A stretch of DNA of 64,000 bases, taken from positions 1 through 64,000 of the forward strand of contig CAYMUW010000008.1 of the NCBI GenBank assembly GCA_964393865.1. Direction: 5' to 3'. The notes under the pieces were generated by a model. It was not told where the DNA came from, did not search any database, and was given only the letters and a program-made list of their open reading frames with translations. The DNA is from Suilimivivens sp964393865. GTDB taxonomy: Bacteria > Bacillota > Clostridia > Lachnospirales > Lachnospiraceae. Shown one piece after another: positions 1 through 8,571 of the stretch (within the stretch, counting starts at the first letter, position 1; each line of letters opens with the position of its first letter). Position numbers and translations under genes: made by a program.

Positions 1-638
1 GCAACGCCTTCAGGAACGGAGTTTGCACCATAGCAGTTAACCTTGGAACGAAGTCCGTCTGAGTAAGCCTTGCGCTCGATTTCCTTAACTGTATTTGTGT
101 AAGGATCGTATTCTGTCTCAACAAATGTAAATCCGTTAATTCTGGAAATAATCTTAGCAGCGTCCTTGCCAAGACCATTTAAAATAACACGAAGAGGTTT
201 CTGACGAACTTTGTTTGCCTTTTCAGCAATACCGATTGCACCTTCAGCAGCTGCAAAGGATTCATGTCCTGCTAAGAATGCGAAGCATTCTGTTTCCTCT
301 TCCAGAAGCATCTTTCCAAGGTTACCATGTCCAAGACCAACCTTACGGGTATCTGCTACGGAACCGGGAATACAGAAAGCCTGAAGACCTTCACCGATTG
401 CTGCGGCAGCATCTGCTGCTTTTTTGCAGCCTTTCTTAATAGCAATTGCTGCACCTACTGTATAAGCCCAGCAAGCATTTTCAAAACAGATGGGCTGGAT
501 TTTCTTAACCTGATCGTAAACGTTAAGTCCAGCATCTTTGGTAATTTTCTCAGCTTCTTCGATAGAAGAAATGCCGTAAGAATTTAAAACGGAATTGATC
601 GTATCAATTCTTCTTTCATATGATTCAAATAATGCCAT
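1..638 (-). CDS. GGGtGRT-family protein, 3' end outside window
   Basis: The first 212 residues are visible, starting MALFESYERR; the C-terminus lies beyond the window edge. The start is set by an AGGAGG site about 10 bases upstream (648-653). The sequence reads as the clostridial family named for a GGGtGRT motif, whose biochemical function is not known to me. Visible features are conserved cysteines (PICFENACW, KKGCKK, FCIPGS) and the glycine-rich stretches GLGHGNLGK and AGHESFAAAEGA, which suggest a cofactor- or nucleotide-binding fold; that is inference. It lies 20 bases downstream of the NifU-like gene and is almost certainly cotranscribed with it. The family call rests on recall of the overall sequence, since the diagnostic motif itself may lie in the missing part. 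Confidence 0.75.
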   Translation of the reverse strand, partial: MALFESYERRIDTINSVLNSYGISSIEEAEKITKDAGLNVYDQVKKIQPICFENACWAYTVGAAIAIKKGCKKAADAAAAIGEGLQAFCIPGSVADTRKVGLGHGNLGKMLLEEETECFAFLAGHESFAAAEGAIGIAEKANKVRQKPLRVILNGLGKDAAKIISRINGFTFVETEYDPYTNTVKEIERKAYSDGLRSKVNCYGANSVPEGV

Positions 639-658
639 TTTTACATTCCTCCTATTAA

Positions 659-1351
659 TTATTCTTTTCTGGGGTCAATGATCTTAACAGCATCATCTAC
701 ACGACCATACTGTCCACATGACTTCTCATAAGCAGTAGCAGGATCATCGCCCTTCTTCATGAAGTCTGTCATCTTACCAAAGTTAACAAACTTGTAACCG
801 ATGATTTCGTTATCGGCATCAAGTGCAATACCTGTTACATAGCCTTCAGCCATTTCCAGGTAACGAGGACCCTTCTCCAGAGTACCATACATAGTACCAA
901 CCTGACTTCTAAGTCCCTTACCAAGATCCTCGAGACCGGCACCGATAGCAAGTCCGTCTTCTGAGAACGCACTCTGAGAACGTCCATACACGATCTGTAA
1001 GAATAATTCTCTCATAGCTGTATTGATTGCATCACATACAAGGTCTGTATTCAATGCTTCCATAACAGTTAATCCGGGAAGGATTTCTGCAGCCATAGCT
1101 GCGGAATGTGTCATACCTGAGCATCCGATTGTTTCAACCAATGCTTCCTGAATAATACCTTCTTTAACATTCAGGGATAACTTGCAGGCACCCTGCTGAG
1201 GTGCACACCAGCCTACACCGTGTGTAAAACCTGAAATGTCTTCCACTTTTTTAGCCTGAACCCATTTTGCTTCTTCTGGGATAGGTGCACAGCCATGATG
1301 AACACCCTGTGCAACTGTACACATTTCTTCAACTTCCTTTGAATAAATCAT
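659..1351 (-). CDS. NifU-like iron-sulfur cluster scaffold protein
   Basis: A 230-residue protein starting MIYSKEVEEM; the start is fixed by AAAGGAG 7 bases upstream, and an upstream in-frame ATG at 1393 has no comparable site. The NifU/IscU N-terminal scaffold pattern is visible around IGCSGMTHSAA (C77), with further cysteines at C21 (HHGC), C49 (GWC), C56 (GAC) and near residue 105 (LVCDA). Family members assemble Fe-S clusters on three conserved cysteines. This version is longer than IscU (about 130 residues) and has extra N- and C-terminal regions. No iscS/nifS desulfurase is nearby. The only partner in sight is the GGGtGRT gene immediately downstream, so a dedicated rather than housekeeping Fe-S role is plausible but unproven. 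Confidence 0.75.
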   Translation of the reverse strand: MIYSKEVEEMCTVAQGVHHGCAPIPEEAKWVQAKKVEDISGFTHGVGWCAPQQGACKLSLNVKEGIIQEALVETIGCSGMTHSAAMAAEILPGLTVMEALNTDLVCDAINTAMRELFLQIVYGRSQSAFSEDGLAIGAGLEDLGKGLRSQVGTMYGTLEKGPRYLEMAEGYVTGIALDADNEIIGYKFVNFGKMTDFMKKGDDPATAYEKSCGQYGRVDDAVKIIDPRKE

Positions 1352-1387
1352 GTGAAAACTCCTTTCAATATGTAGATAAATATTTAT

Positions 1388-1420
1388 TAACAAAGTACTC
1401 CTGCTGCGAATACTTTGTTA
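1388..1420 (-). promoter_or_regulatory. Inverted repeat in leader of NifU-like gene
   Basis: A perfect 10-bp inverted repeat (TAACAAAGTA / TACTTTGTTA) separated by 13 bases lies 37 bases upstream of the NifU-like start codon. It could be a protein operator or an mRNA hairpin; there is no T-run, so it is not a terminator. A TATAAC hexamer overlaps one arm on the minus strand, which would fit an operator, but I could not identify a convincing -35 partner. Confidence 0.5.
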
Positions 1421-1504
1421 TAATCACACCCTCTATTCTCGCATATATTACGCAAAAAATCCAGCCCTTTTGACAATTTTTTCAACTAAGTCAAAGGAAA
1501 AAGC

Positions 1505-2179
1505 TTATGATCTTTTAGCGGCTATTTCTCCCCGTTTCTTATAAATGCTGTTTGCGGGAATACAGCCCCTTACCATACTGGTAGGATAAACATTGGAATT
1601 TCGGCCGATTACGGTTCCGGGATTCAGCACGCTGTTACAGCCCACTTCCACATGATCGCCAAGCATTGCGCCAAATTTCTTAAGACCTGTCTCAATCCGC
1701 TCCTCGCCGCTTTTGACCACTACCAGAGTTTTATCGCTCTTAACATTGGAGGTGATAGATCCCGCTCCCATATGAGCCTTATAGCCCAAAATGCTGTCTC
1801 CCACATAATTATAATGGGGAACCTGAACCTTGTTAAATAAAATTACATTTTTAAGCTCTGTGGAATTTCCCACTACTGCCCCTTTTCCCACAATAGCATT
1901 TCCTCTGATAAATGCACAATGTCTGATTTCAGCCTCCTCATCAATAATAGCCGGACCATTGATGCAGGCTGTGGGCGCCACAGTGGCGGATTTGGCAATC
2001 CAAACATTTTCCTTTACCTGAGTATATTGATCCTTGGGAAGTTTTTCTCCCAGTTCTAAAATAAAACTGCTGATTTTAGAGAGAAGTTCCCAGGGATATT
2101 CTGCTTCTTTCAATAATTCCGCTGCAATCGTCTCATCAAGATTGTATAGATTAGCAATCTTATAGTGTTCCATATTCAT
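1505..2179 (-). CDS. Left-handed beta-helix (hexapeptide-repeat) transferase-like protein
   Basis: A 224-residue protein. Three in-frame ATGs lie close together; AAGGAGG is 7 bases from the second one (2179) and only 1 base from the first (2185), so I chose 2179. An N-terminal helical region of about 55 residues precedes hexapeptide repeats (roughly residues 60-205, e.g. VWIAKSATVAPTACI, IVGKGAVVGNS, VGCNSVLNPGTVIGRNS), the fold of the GlmU C-terminal domain and related acyl/nucleotidyl transferases. The GlmU pyrophosphorylase domain is absent, so the common label 'UDP-N-acetylglucosamine pyrophosphorylase' would overstate it. Substrate unknown. It is followed 40 bases further upstream by topB on the same strand. 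Confidence 0.7.
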   Translation of the reverse strand: MNMEHYKIANLYNLDETIAAELLKEAEYPWELLSKISSFILELGEKLPKDQYTQVKENVWIAKSATVAPTACINGPAIIDEEAEIRHCAFIRGNAIVGKGAVVGNSTELKNVILFNKVQVPHYNYVGDSILGYKAHMGAGSITSNVKSDKTLVVVKSGEERIETGLKKFGAMLGDHVEVGCNSVLNPGTVIGRNSNVYPTSMVRGCIPANSIYKKRGEIAAKRS

Positions 2180-2219
2180 AACCATGCCTCCTTCTGCTGC
2201 AGAACATTCAAGTTTTATA

Positions 2220-4277
2220 TCAGCTCTTTTTATAATTTCCCGCAGCTTTGTTAAACTGCCGGTTTAAAATATACTGATTATTCAGCTGCTTTACGATATT
2301 GGTTCTTCTGGACACAAAATCATCCAGCTTTTTCATATATTCGTCCTCTGTAATCACCCCGTCTGCCACCATGGTAAGTCCCTTTTCCCAGCTTGCGGTA
2401 AGTGCCGGATCTAAAAGCGGCTTAATGGAATTATCTACCACCTCGTATATCATTTCTCCCATTAATGTAGGGGTAATTATCTGCGTCTTTTTGTTAAGCG
2501 CAAGATATTTAATATTAATCAGTTTTTTCAAAATTTCCGCTCTGGTCGCCGATGTGCCGATACCGCTTCCCTTAATATGAGACCGAAGCTCCTCGTCCTC
2601 AATCAGCTGTCCGGCATTTTCCATAGCCAGAATAATGGTTCCGGAATTGTATCTTTTGGGCGGTGATGTCTCACCCTCCTTGATCTGCATTTCGGCCACC
2701 GGAAGTTCCATGCCCTTTTTCAGGCGGTTTAAAGCCTCCATGAATTCCTGATCAGCTGTGCGATCCTCTCCATCCTCCGTATCTTCACCGTTTCCGCTAT
2801 TCTTTTGTATGGGCTCTTCCTTTGCTTTGGTATCTTCCTGCTGACTCCTTTTCCTTGAGAAGGAGAATGCCGCCGCTTCCAGATAACCTTCTGTTTCCAA
2901 TACCTTAAATCCTGCAAAAAACTGTTCCCCCTTTATTGACACATTCAAAGAAACCTTCCGATATACTGCCGGAGGAAAAAACACAGCCAGAAATCTTCTC
3001 ACAATAATTTCATATACCTTTGCCGCTGTGGGATTCAGGTTTCCAAGATTACCCAGTCCCTGCCCGGTGGGAATAATTGCATAGTGATCCGTGATCTGCT
3101 TGTCATTTACATATCTTGATTTCCCGATCTGCTTATAGCTGCCGCTTTCCAGTACCTTTGCCGCCATATCCTTTGCAATTCCGTAATTCAAAAGTCCTCT
3201 GATATTCTTGGAAATTTCCTTGGCAACCGCAGTGGAAAGCACCCTGGCATCCGTTCTGGGATAGGTAGTCATCTTCTTTTCATATAGCTCCTGGGCAATG
3301 CGAAGCGTTTCATCGGGACTGATCTTAAAATACTTGGAACAGTCATTTTGAAGCTCTGCCAGATTATATAAAAGAGGCGGATTTTTGGTTTCCTTTTTCT
3401 TTTCCAGCGCCTCTACCACTGCAGATACAGGCGGCTGTGCGGTCAAATCCAAAATCAGTGCCGCTGCATCTTTTTTTTCTTTAAACCCGTTATCTTTGTA
3501 CAGAAGAGGCGACCCGAAATATCTGGTATTTTCTACCGCCTTCCACTCGCAGCTGCAGGTCTTATCTCCTACCGTTACTCCCGCTAAAACACGGTAAAAT
3601 GGGGTTTTGACAAACTCTCTGATTTCCCGCTCTCTGTTGACCACCATTCCAAGCACGCAGGTCATAACACGTCCTACACTGATTACGGCACGGTCTGCTT
3701 TCAGATAATTCTTAACAGAAGTCCCGTATTTTAATGTGAGCACTCTGGAAAAATTAATTCCCATCAGGTAATCTTCCTTTGCGCGAAGGTAAGCCGCCGC
3801 ACCGAGATTATCATACTCGGACAAATCCTTTGCTTCCCTGATTCCCCGTAAAATTTCTTCCTCTGTCTGGGAATCAATCCATACTCTTTTTCTCTTTTTG
3901 CCCACAACATGAGCCTGCTGTTCCACCAGACGATAAATATATTCCCCCTCACGTCCGGAGTCGGTACAGACATAAATGGTCTCCACATCCTCCCTGTTCA
4001 GCAGTCCGCTCACAATGTGAAACTGCTTTTTTACGCTATCGATTACTTCATACTTGAACTCTGTCGGAATAAAAGGGATGGTGCTTAACGACCATTTTTT
4101 GTACTTTTCATCATAAACCTCCGGGTAGCTCATTGTAACCAGATGTCCTACGCACCAGGTAATAATGGCATCCGGAGATTCCATATATCCGTCTTTATTG
4201 CTTGCATTGATTTGCAGTGCCCTGGCAAATTCTCTTGCCACACTTGGCTTTTCTGCTATATACAGACTTTTTCCCAT
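2220..4277 (-). CDS. topB: DNA topoisomerase III
   Basis: A 685-residue type IA topoisomerase. The Toprim domain shows E9 in AEKPSVA and the acidic motif TDSGREGE at 105-112; the nucleophilic tyrosine is Y339 in TTYPRTD. These are the residues that cleave and rejoin single-stranded DNA. The C-terminus is highly charged and has no zinc-ribbon cysteines, typical of TopB rather than TopA. A charged insert rich in E, D and K near residues 490-520 may be a linker. The start codon shares one base with the stop of the upstream ATPase gene (TAATG), so the two are probably translationally coupled. This pairing could mean a shared role, or simply a compact operon. Confidence 0.93.
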   Translation of the reverse strand: MGKSLYIAEKPSVAREFARALQINASNKDGYMESPDAIITWCVGHLVTMSYPEVYDEKYKKWSLSTIPFIPTEFKYEVIDSVKKQFHIVSGLLNREDVETIYVCTDSGREGEYIYRLVEQQAHVVGKKRKRVWIDSQTEEEILRGIREAKDLSEYDNLGAAAYLRAKEDYLMGINFSRVLTLKYGTSVKNYLKADRAVISVGRVMTCVLGMVVNREREIREFVKTPFYRVLAGVTVGDKTCSCEWKAVENTRYFGSPLLYKDNGFKEKKDAAALILDLTAQPPVSAVVEALEKKKETKNPPLLYNLAELQNDCSKYFKISPDETLRIAQELYEKKMTTYPRTDARVLSTAVAKEISKNIRGLLNYGIAKDMAAKVLESGSYKQIGKSRYVNDKQITDHYAIIPTGQGLGNLGNLNPTAAKVYEIIVRRFLAVFFPPAVYRKVSLNVSIKGEQFFAGFKVLETEGYLEAAAFSFSRKRSQQEDTKAKEEPIQKNSGNGEDTEDGEDRTADQEFMEALNRLKKGMELPVAEMQIKEGETSPPKRYNSGTIILAMENAGQLIEDEELRSHIKGSGIGTSATRAEILKKLINIKYLALNKKTQIITPTLMGEMIYEVVDNSIKPLLDPALTASWEKGLTMVADGVITEDEYMKKLDDFVSRRTNIVKQLNNQYILNRQFNKAAGNYKKS

Positions 4278-5641
4278 TACATCTCATCCATACTGATTAA
4301 TTTCAGATTTTGTTTTACCTTTGCCTCAAGATTAAGCTTTTCATCAAATTGCTTCACCGAAAATAAATATACATAATCAGCCCGCAGCTTTGCCTTCTCG
4401 GCACAGAACAAAAGCCATTCATAATCGTCATAACGCATCATCGGCTTATCCCAATTGCAGATGCCGATAATCGTTTCACCCTTTTCGTTTTGAACAATAA
4501 TATCTATGGTTCCAAGCTTTCCTACCCATTCGCCGATCCGGTCTATCTCAATCGGCAGTCTTCCCCATTTATTCCATCTTTCCACATACTGCTTACATAC
4601 GACTTTAAAGTATTCCGCAACATAGGTTTTAAACCCGGGTGCAATGTACTTATTAAAAAATTCACCGGGTGTCAGTCTTTCAAGGCTGCTTAAATTAGGA
4701 TACAAATAGGTAAAATAGAAATTCACAAAATGATTGCTGATTCTGTATATTCCCTTCTGGGTATTGGATTTGCCTTCCGTATCGTAGGAAAAAACCTTCT
4801 CCACCAATTCCAGCTCCATCAGATTTTTCAGGTAAACGCTTATTTTGGCTCTGGAAAATTCCGTGTGAAGGTACAAATCATTCAGCTTGTGATTTCCTGC
4901 AGCTATAGACGCCAAAATTGTATTATATACTCCGGTCTCCCGAAGCTCTTCCTCCACCATACGCTGACCTTCACCGTATAATAAAGACCGGGGATTCAGC
5001 AGATACCGGCAAATATTTTCACGAATACTCAGTTTGTCGTCAAAATGTCTCCACAAACCGGGGATTCCGCCCAGAACAGCATATGTTTCCACGCATTGTT
5101 CCATGGAAAAGCCGGGGAAATATTCCATCATAACATCAAACTCAAGCTCTCTGATCTTTAAAAAGCCTGAAAGCTCATAGGCTGCTTCACCAATTCTGGT
5201 AATCATACTGTTTTCCACCCAGCCTATGGAAGAACTGCACAAAATCACCATCACCTGTGTGCTTTGCCAGTTATCATGGACGAAGTTAATCAATTCCTTC
5301 ATGAAGCCTTTGCTTGCCTTAACAATATACTGAAATTCATCAATAATAATGACTTTCTTTCCGCTTTTTTCGCGAAGAAAAGACTGGAATATTTCTGTGA
5401 AGGAGGGATATTTTAAAACCTTTATATCCTCTCTGCCAAGCTCTGCTCCCCACTGATAACGCTGCTCTCTTTCAGCGGCAGATCGGGCCAGATAATAAAA
5501 ATGAGGCTTATCCTGAACAAATTGACGCAACAGAGATGTTTTGCCTACGTTTTTTTTGCCGTAGACGACCATGATCTGGCTTCCCTCACGATCATAATAT
5601 GTATTTAAATATTTCAGCTCCGAAGTCCGTCCTAAAACCAT
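4277..5641 (-). CDS. AAA ATPase of the archaeal ATPase_2/DUF234 type
   Basis: A 454-residue P-loop ATPase. Walker A is GKKNVGKTS near residue 30 and Walker B is VIIIDEFQY near residue 100. A winged-helix region follows (about 250-310), then a C-terminal domain that in this family resembles a restriction-endonuclease fold. In relatives that domain carries an acidic residue followed by a GECKW-like strand; here the equivalent strand reads GICNW after GTIDIIVQ, so the Glu and Lys are missing and nuclease activity seems unlikely. Such proteins are often stand-alone in Clostridia and their role is unclear. The start follows AAAGGGGG. The stop overlaps the topB start by one base. Confidence 0.8.
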   Translation of the reverse strand: MVLGRTSELKYLNTYYDREGSQIMVVYGKKNVGKTSLLRQFVQDKPHFYYLARSAAEREQRYQWGAELGREDIKVLKYPSFTEIFQSFLREKSGKKVIIIDEFQYIVKASKGFMKELINFVHDNWQSTQVMVILCSSSIGWVENSMITRIGEAAYELSGFLKIRELEFDVMMEYFPGFSMEQCVETYAVLGGIPGLWRHFDDKLSIRENICRYLLNPRSLLYGEGQRMVEEELRETGVYNTILASIAAGNHKLNDLYLHTEFSRAKISVYLKNLMELELVEKVFSYDTEGKSNTQKGIYRISNHFVNFYFTYLYPNLSSLERLTPGEFFNKYIAPGFKTYVAEYFKVVCKQYVERWNKWGRLPIEIDRIGEWVGKLGTIDIIVQNEKGETIIGICNWDKPMMRYDDYEWLLFCAEKAKLRADYVYLFSVKQFDEKLNLEAKVKQNLKLISMDEM

Positions 5642-5658
5642 TGTTCCCCCTTTCGATT

Positions 5659-7383
5659 CTAACTCTGCCCGCCAAGAAGCTTCTCCATCTCCTCTTTCGG
5701 CATGGGGCGTCCAAGTAAAAATCCCTGTATACAGTCGCAGCCAATCTCTTTCAGATAATGAAATTGTTCCTCTGTTTCCACACCCTCAGCTATGGTTTCA
5801 AATCCCAGTTTTTTCACCATGTGAATAATGGATTCGGTAATAATTCTTGTATTTTCATCGGTAATAATTGTATTAATAAAGCTCTTGTCGATCTTCAAGG
5901 TATCTATGGGAAGTCCCTTGATGTATGACAAAGAGGAATAACCTGTTCCAAAATCATCTAAGGATATTCTGATGCCATACTCCCGAAGAATATGAAGCTT
6001 TTCCATCACATTCTTAAAATTCTCAATCAACACGCTTTCCGTAATTTCCAGCTCAAGCTCCCTGGGATCAACATCATACTTTTGGATAATCCCGATAATG
6101 CTGTCCACAAACTCATCTCTCATATACTGAATGGCAGATATATTCAGTGACAAGATCACATCACAGTCATATTGCTTCTTCCATTGAACAAAGGTTTTGA
6201 TACTCTCTTCCATTACCCATGTTCCGATAGGAACAATCGCTCCGTTCTTTTCTGCGATAGGAATAAAAAGCGCAGGGCTGATCATCTTGCCGTCATTATC
6301 CCGCCATCTGATCAGAGCTTCCATTCCGCGAAGCTTTTTGGTATCTGCATAATACTGCGGTTGAAAATTCATAGTAAAATTCTGACTAAAAACCGCTTCT
6401 TTCAGCTTAGTTTCTATATTCACATTCTGCAGAAATTCATTGAGGATGGGTGCATCAAAATACTTGATTGCATCTTTTCCGCCTCTTTTTGCCTTGAACA
6501 TTACAATTTCCGCACAATTAATCAACTCCAAAGTTGTTTTGGCGGCTTCCGGATACTCCGCTACGCCCACGCTGACGGAAATCATCATTTCCTGTCCTGT
6601 GCTTAAAAGAAAGGGATTTCTGATCCTTTCATGGATACACTTGTAAATATGCTCTACCGTTCTGTTTCCGCCGGGGTTATAAATAGCAATGCAGTAAATG
6701 TCCGCATTAAAATGGGACACTAACACATTTTCCTCCTGAAATTCCGACAGCAGTTGTCCGAATTGCTGGACAATCTCATCCCCTACAATAATTCCGAAGC
6801 CGTCATTGATTTTCCTGAAATCATCAATATCCACAAACATTACTGCCACAACATCATTATTTTCTCCGGCTCTTCTGACAAAATCAGCAAGCAATCGAAC
6901 AAAATAATTTCTGTTATACAAGCCTGTAAGCATATCATAGTATGCCATATAGGTCAGTTCTTCATTTTGCTTTTTAAATTTGGATATATCTTTAAAACGG
7001 ATTACCTTATCCGTTGCATTTCCCATACTGTCATATAGAATTGAGGTCTCGCACTCCACCCATGTCTTTCCGTCCTTCAGCCTGACAATACCGCTGTCCG
7101 TATTCATTTCTTTCTGTTCCAGAAAAATCAGGTCCCTGAGCGGAAGCTCATACTTATCCTCCACCTGAGAATACAGTTTGGCCAAATCCTTCATGTCTTT
7201 CAGCTCAACATCCGAGAAAAAGTACTCCCAGTTAGCAATCGTTCTTACTTCATTGTCAATAAAATTAACATAAAGAAATGCATTGCTTGATGTGTTGCAA
7301 ATTAGGCGGTACATTTTTTCATCATTTGTCAATCGCAGGTTCATTGCGCTTAACAGGTCTACCTGATAACGTAATTCATCCAT
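5659..7383 (-). CDS. PAS-GGDEF(degenerate)-EAL protein, probable c-di-GMP phosphodiesterase
   Basis: A 574-residue soluble protein without membrane segments. Residues 1-140 look like a PAS sensor. Residues about 145-310 are a GGDEF fold in which the signature is replaced by NADIY (226-230), so diguanylate cyclase activity should be lost. The EAL domain (about 320-570) keeps the expected residues: EALIRW, LSLNIS, ELEITES, DDFGTGYSSL, KIDKSFI, AEGVE and QGFLLGRP. I infer an active phosphodiesterase with a GGDEF domain that at most senses GTP. The gene starts 74 bases after asd with a weak ribosome site (AGAAGGG, 10 bases from ATG) and ends 17 bases before the ATPase gene, so it may be cotranscribed with topB. 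Confidence 0.88.
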   Translation of the reverse strand: MDELRYQVDLLSAMNLRLTNDEKMYRLICNTSSNAFLYVNFIDNEVRTIANWEYFFSDVELKDMKDLAKLYSQVEDKYELPLRDLIFLEQKEMNTDSGIVRLKDGKTWVECETSILYDSMGNATDKVIRFKDISKFKKQNEELTYMAYYDMLTGLYNRNYFVRLLADFVRRAGENNDVVAVMFVDIDDFRKINDGFGIIVGDEIVQQFGQLLSEFQEENVLVSHFNADIYCIAIYNPGGNRTVEHIYKCIHERIRNPFLLSTGQEMMISVSVGVAEYPEAAKTTLELINCAEIVMFKAKRGGKDAIKYFDAPILNEFLQNVNIETKLKEAVFSQNFTMNFQPQYYADTKKLRGMEALIRWRDNDGKMISPALFIPIAEKNGAIVPIGTWVMEESIKTFVQWKKQYDCDVILSLNISAIQYMRDEFVDSIIGIIQKYDVDPRELELEITESVLIENFKNVMEKLHILREYGIRISLDDFGTGYSSLSYIKGLPIDTLKIDKSFINTIITDENTRIITESIIHMVKKLGFETIAEGVETEEQFHYLKEIGCDCIQGFLLGRPMPKEEMEKLLGGQS

Positions 7384-7407
7384 TTTTATTTACCCTTCTC
7401 TTTTGAA

Positions 7408-7436
7408 CTGTGCATGGAACGCCCCTCCATGCACAG
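7408..7436 (-). other. Perfect 11-bp hairpin between asd and the EAL gene
   Basis: CTGTGCATGGA and its exact reverse complement flank a 7-base loop. The following minus-strand bases (TTCAAAAG) are not a U-run, so it is not a standard intrinsic terminator. It may be a weak terminator, an mRNA stability element, or an operator. It sits 24 bases upstream of the EAL gene start codon. Confidence 0.7.
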
Positions 7437-7457
7437 CTGCCAAATAATTTTGTTTGA

Positions 7458-8543
7458 TTATTTTTTAGAAATGTAACCCTGTTCCTTTAATAGCTCGGCA
7501 CATAATACCGCACCGCCTGCCGCACCGCGTACGGTATTGTGAGATAAACCTACAAATTTCCAATCATAAACGGTATCTTCACGAAGACGTCCAACGCTGA
7601 TTCCCATACCGTTTTCAAAGTCTACATCCAGCTTTACCTGTGGTCTGTTATCCTCCTCCAAATACTGAATAAACTGACCGGGTGCGCTGGGAAGCTTAAG
7701 TTCCTGAGGAAGTCCTCTGAAGGAAACCAGCTTTTCGATCAACTGCTCCTTGGTAGGTTTCTTTTTGAATTTTACAAAGACTGCTGCGGTATGACCGTTT
7801 AATACCGGTACTCTGATACACTGACATGTAATAACAGGAGAAGCTGCCGGAACAATTACGCCGTCCTTAATCTCTCCCCAAATACGAAGAGGTTCCTTCT
7901 CACTCTTTTCCTCCTCTCCGCCGATGTAAGGGATAATATTTTCAACCATTTCCGGCCAGTCCTTAAAGGTTTTTCCGGCACCTGAGATTGCCTGATAAGT
8001 GGTTGCAACCACTTCGTAAGGTTCAAATTCCTTCCATGCGGTAAGCACAGGTGCATAGCTCTGAATGGAGCAATTAGGCTTTACAGCCACAAAACCTCTG
8101 GTAGTTCCCAGTCTCTTTTTCTGAAAATCAATTACCTTCATATGCTCGGGATTAATCTCCGGCACAACCATAGGTACATCCGGCGTCCATCTGTGAGCGG
8201 AATTGTTGGATACCACGGGAGTCTCGGTCTTTGCGTACTCCTCCTCGAGCTTCTTGATTTCTTCCTTGGTCATGTCCACTGCGCTGAATACAAAATCAAC
8301 CTGGGAAGCAACCGTTTCCACCTCATTCACATTCATAACCACAATGTCCTTTACAGCCTCCGGCATAGGAGTCGTCATTTTCCATCTGTCTCCTACGGCC
8401 TCCTTATAGGTCTTGCCCGCCGATCTTGCACTTGCTGCAATGGTTGTAACCTCAAACCATGGATGGTTTTCAAGAAGAGAAATAAATCTCTGTCCCACCA
8501 TACCGGTTCCGCCTAAAATTCCCACTTTCAGTTTCTCACTCAT
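7458..8543 (-). CDS. asd: Aspartate-semialdehyde dehydrogenase
   Basis: A 361-residue enzyme reducing aspartyl phosphate to aspartate semialdehyde for Lys, Thr, Met and diaminopimelate synthesis. The N-terminal NADP-binding motif is GILGGTGMVGQR and the catalytic cysteine is C158 in KPNCSIQS. Length and sequence fit the archaeal/fungal-like Asd branch seen in many Clostridia. Two upstream in-frame ATGs exist (8549, 8558), but GAGGAG is only correctly spaced for 8543. It follows argH by 28 bases on the same strand, making an argH-asd unit with the argH promoter at 10000-10028 the only promoter I can see. Confidence 0.95.
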   Translation of the reverse strand: MSEKLKVGILGGTGMVGQRFISLLENHPWFEVTTIAASARSAGKTYKEAVGDRWKMTTPMPEAVKDIVVMNVNEVETVASQVDFVFSAVDMTKEEIKKLEEEYAKTETPVVSNNSAHRWTPDVPMVVPEINPEHMKVIDFQKKRLGTTRGFVAVKPNCSIQSYAPVLTAWKEFEPYEVVATTYQAISGAGKTFKDWPEMVENIIPYIGGEEEKSEKEPLRIWGEIKDGVIVPAASPVITCQCIRVPVLNGHTAAVFVKFKKKPTKEQLIEKLVSFRGLPQELKLPSAPGQFIQYLEEDNRPQVKLDVDFENGMGISVGRLREDTVYDWKFVGLSHNTVRGAAGGAVLCAELLKEQGYISKK

Positions 8544-8571
8544 TTTCATTCTCCTCATTTTATATATTATT

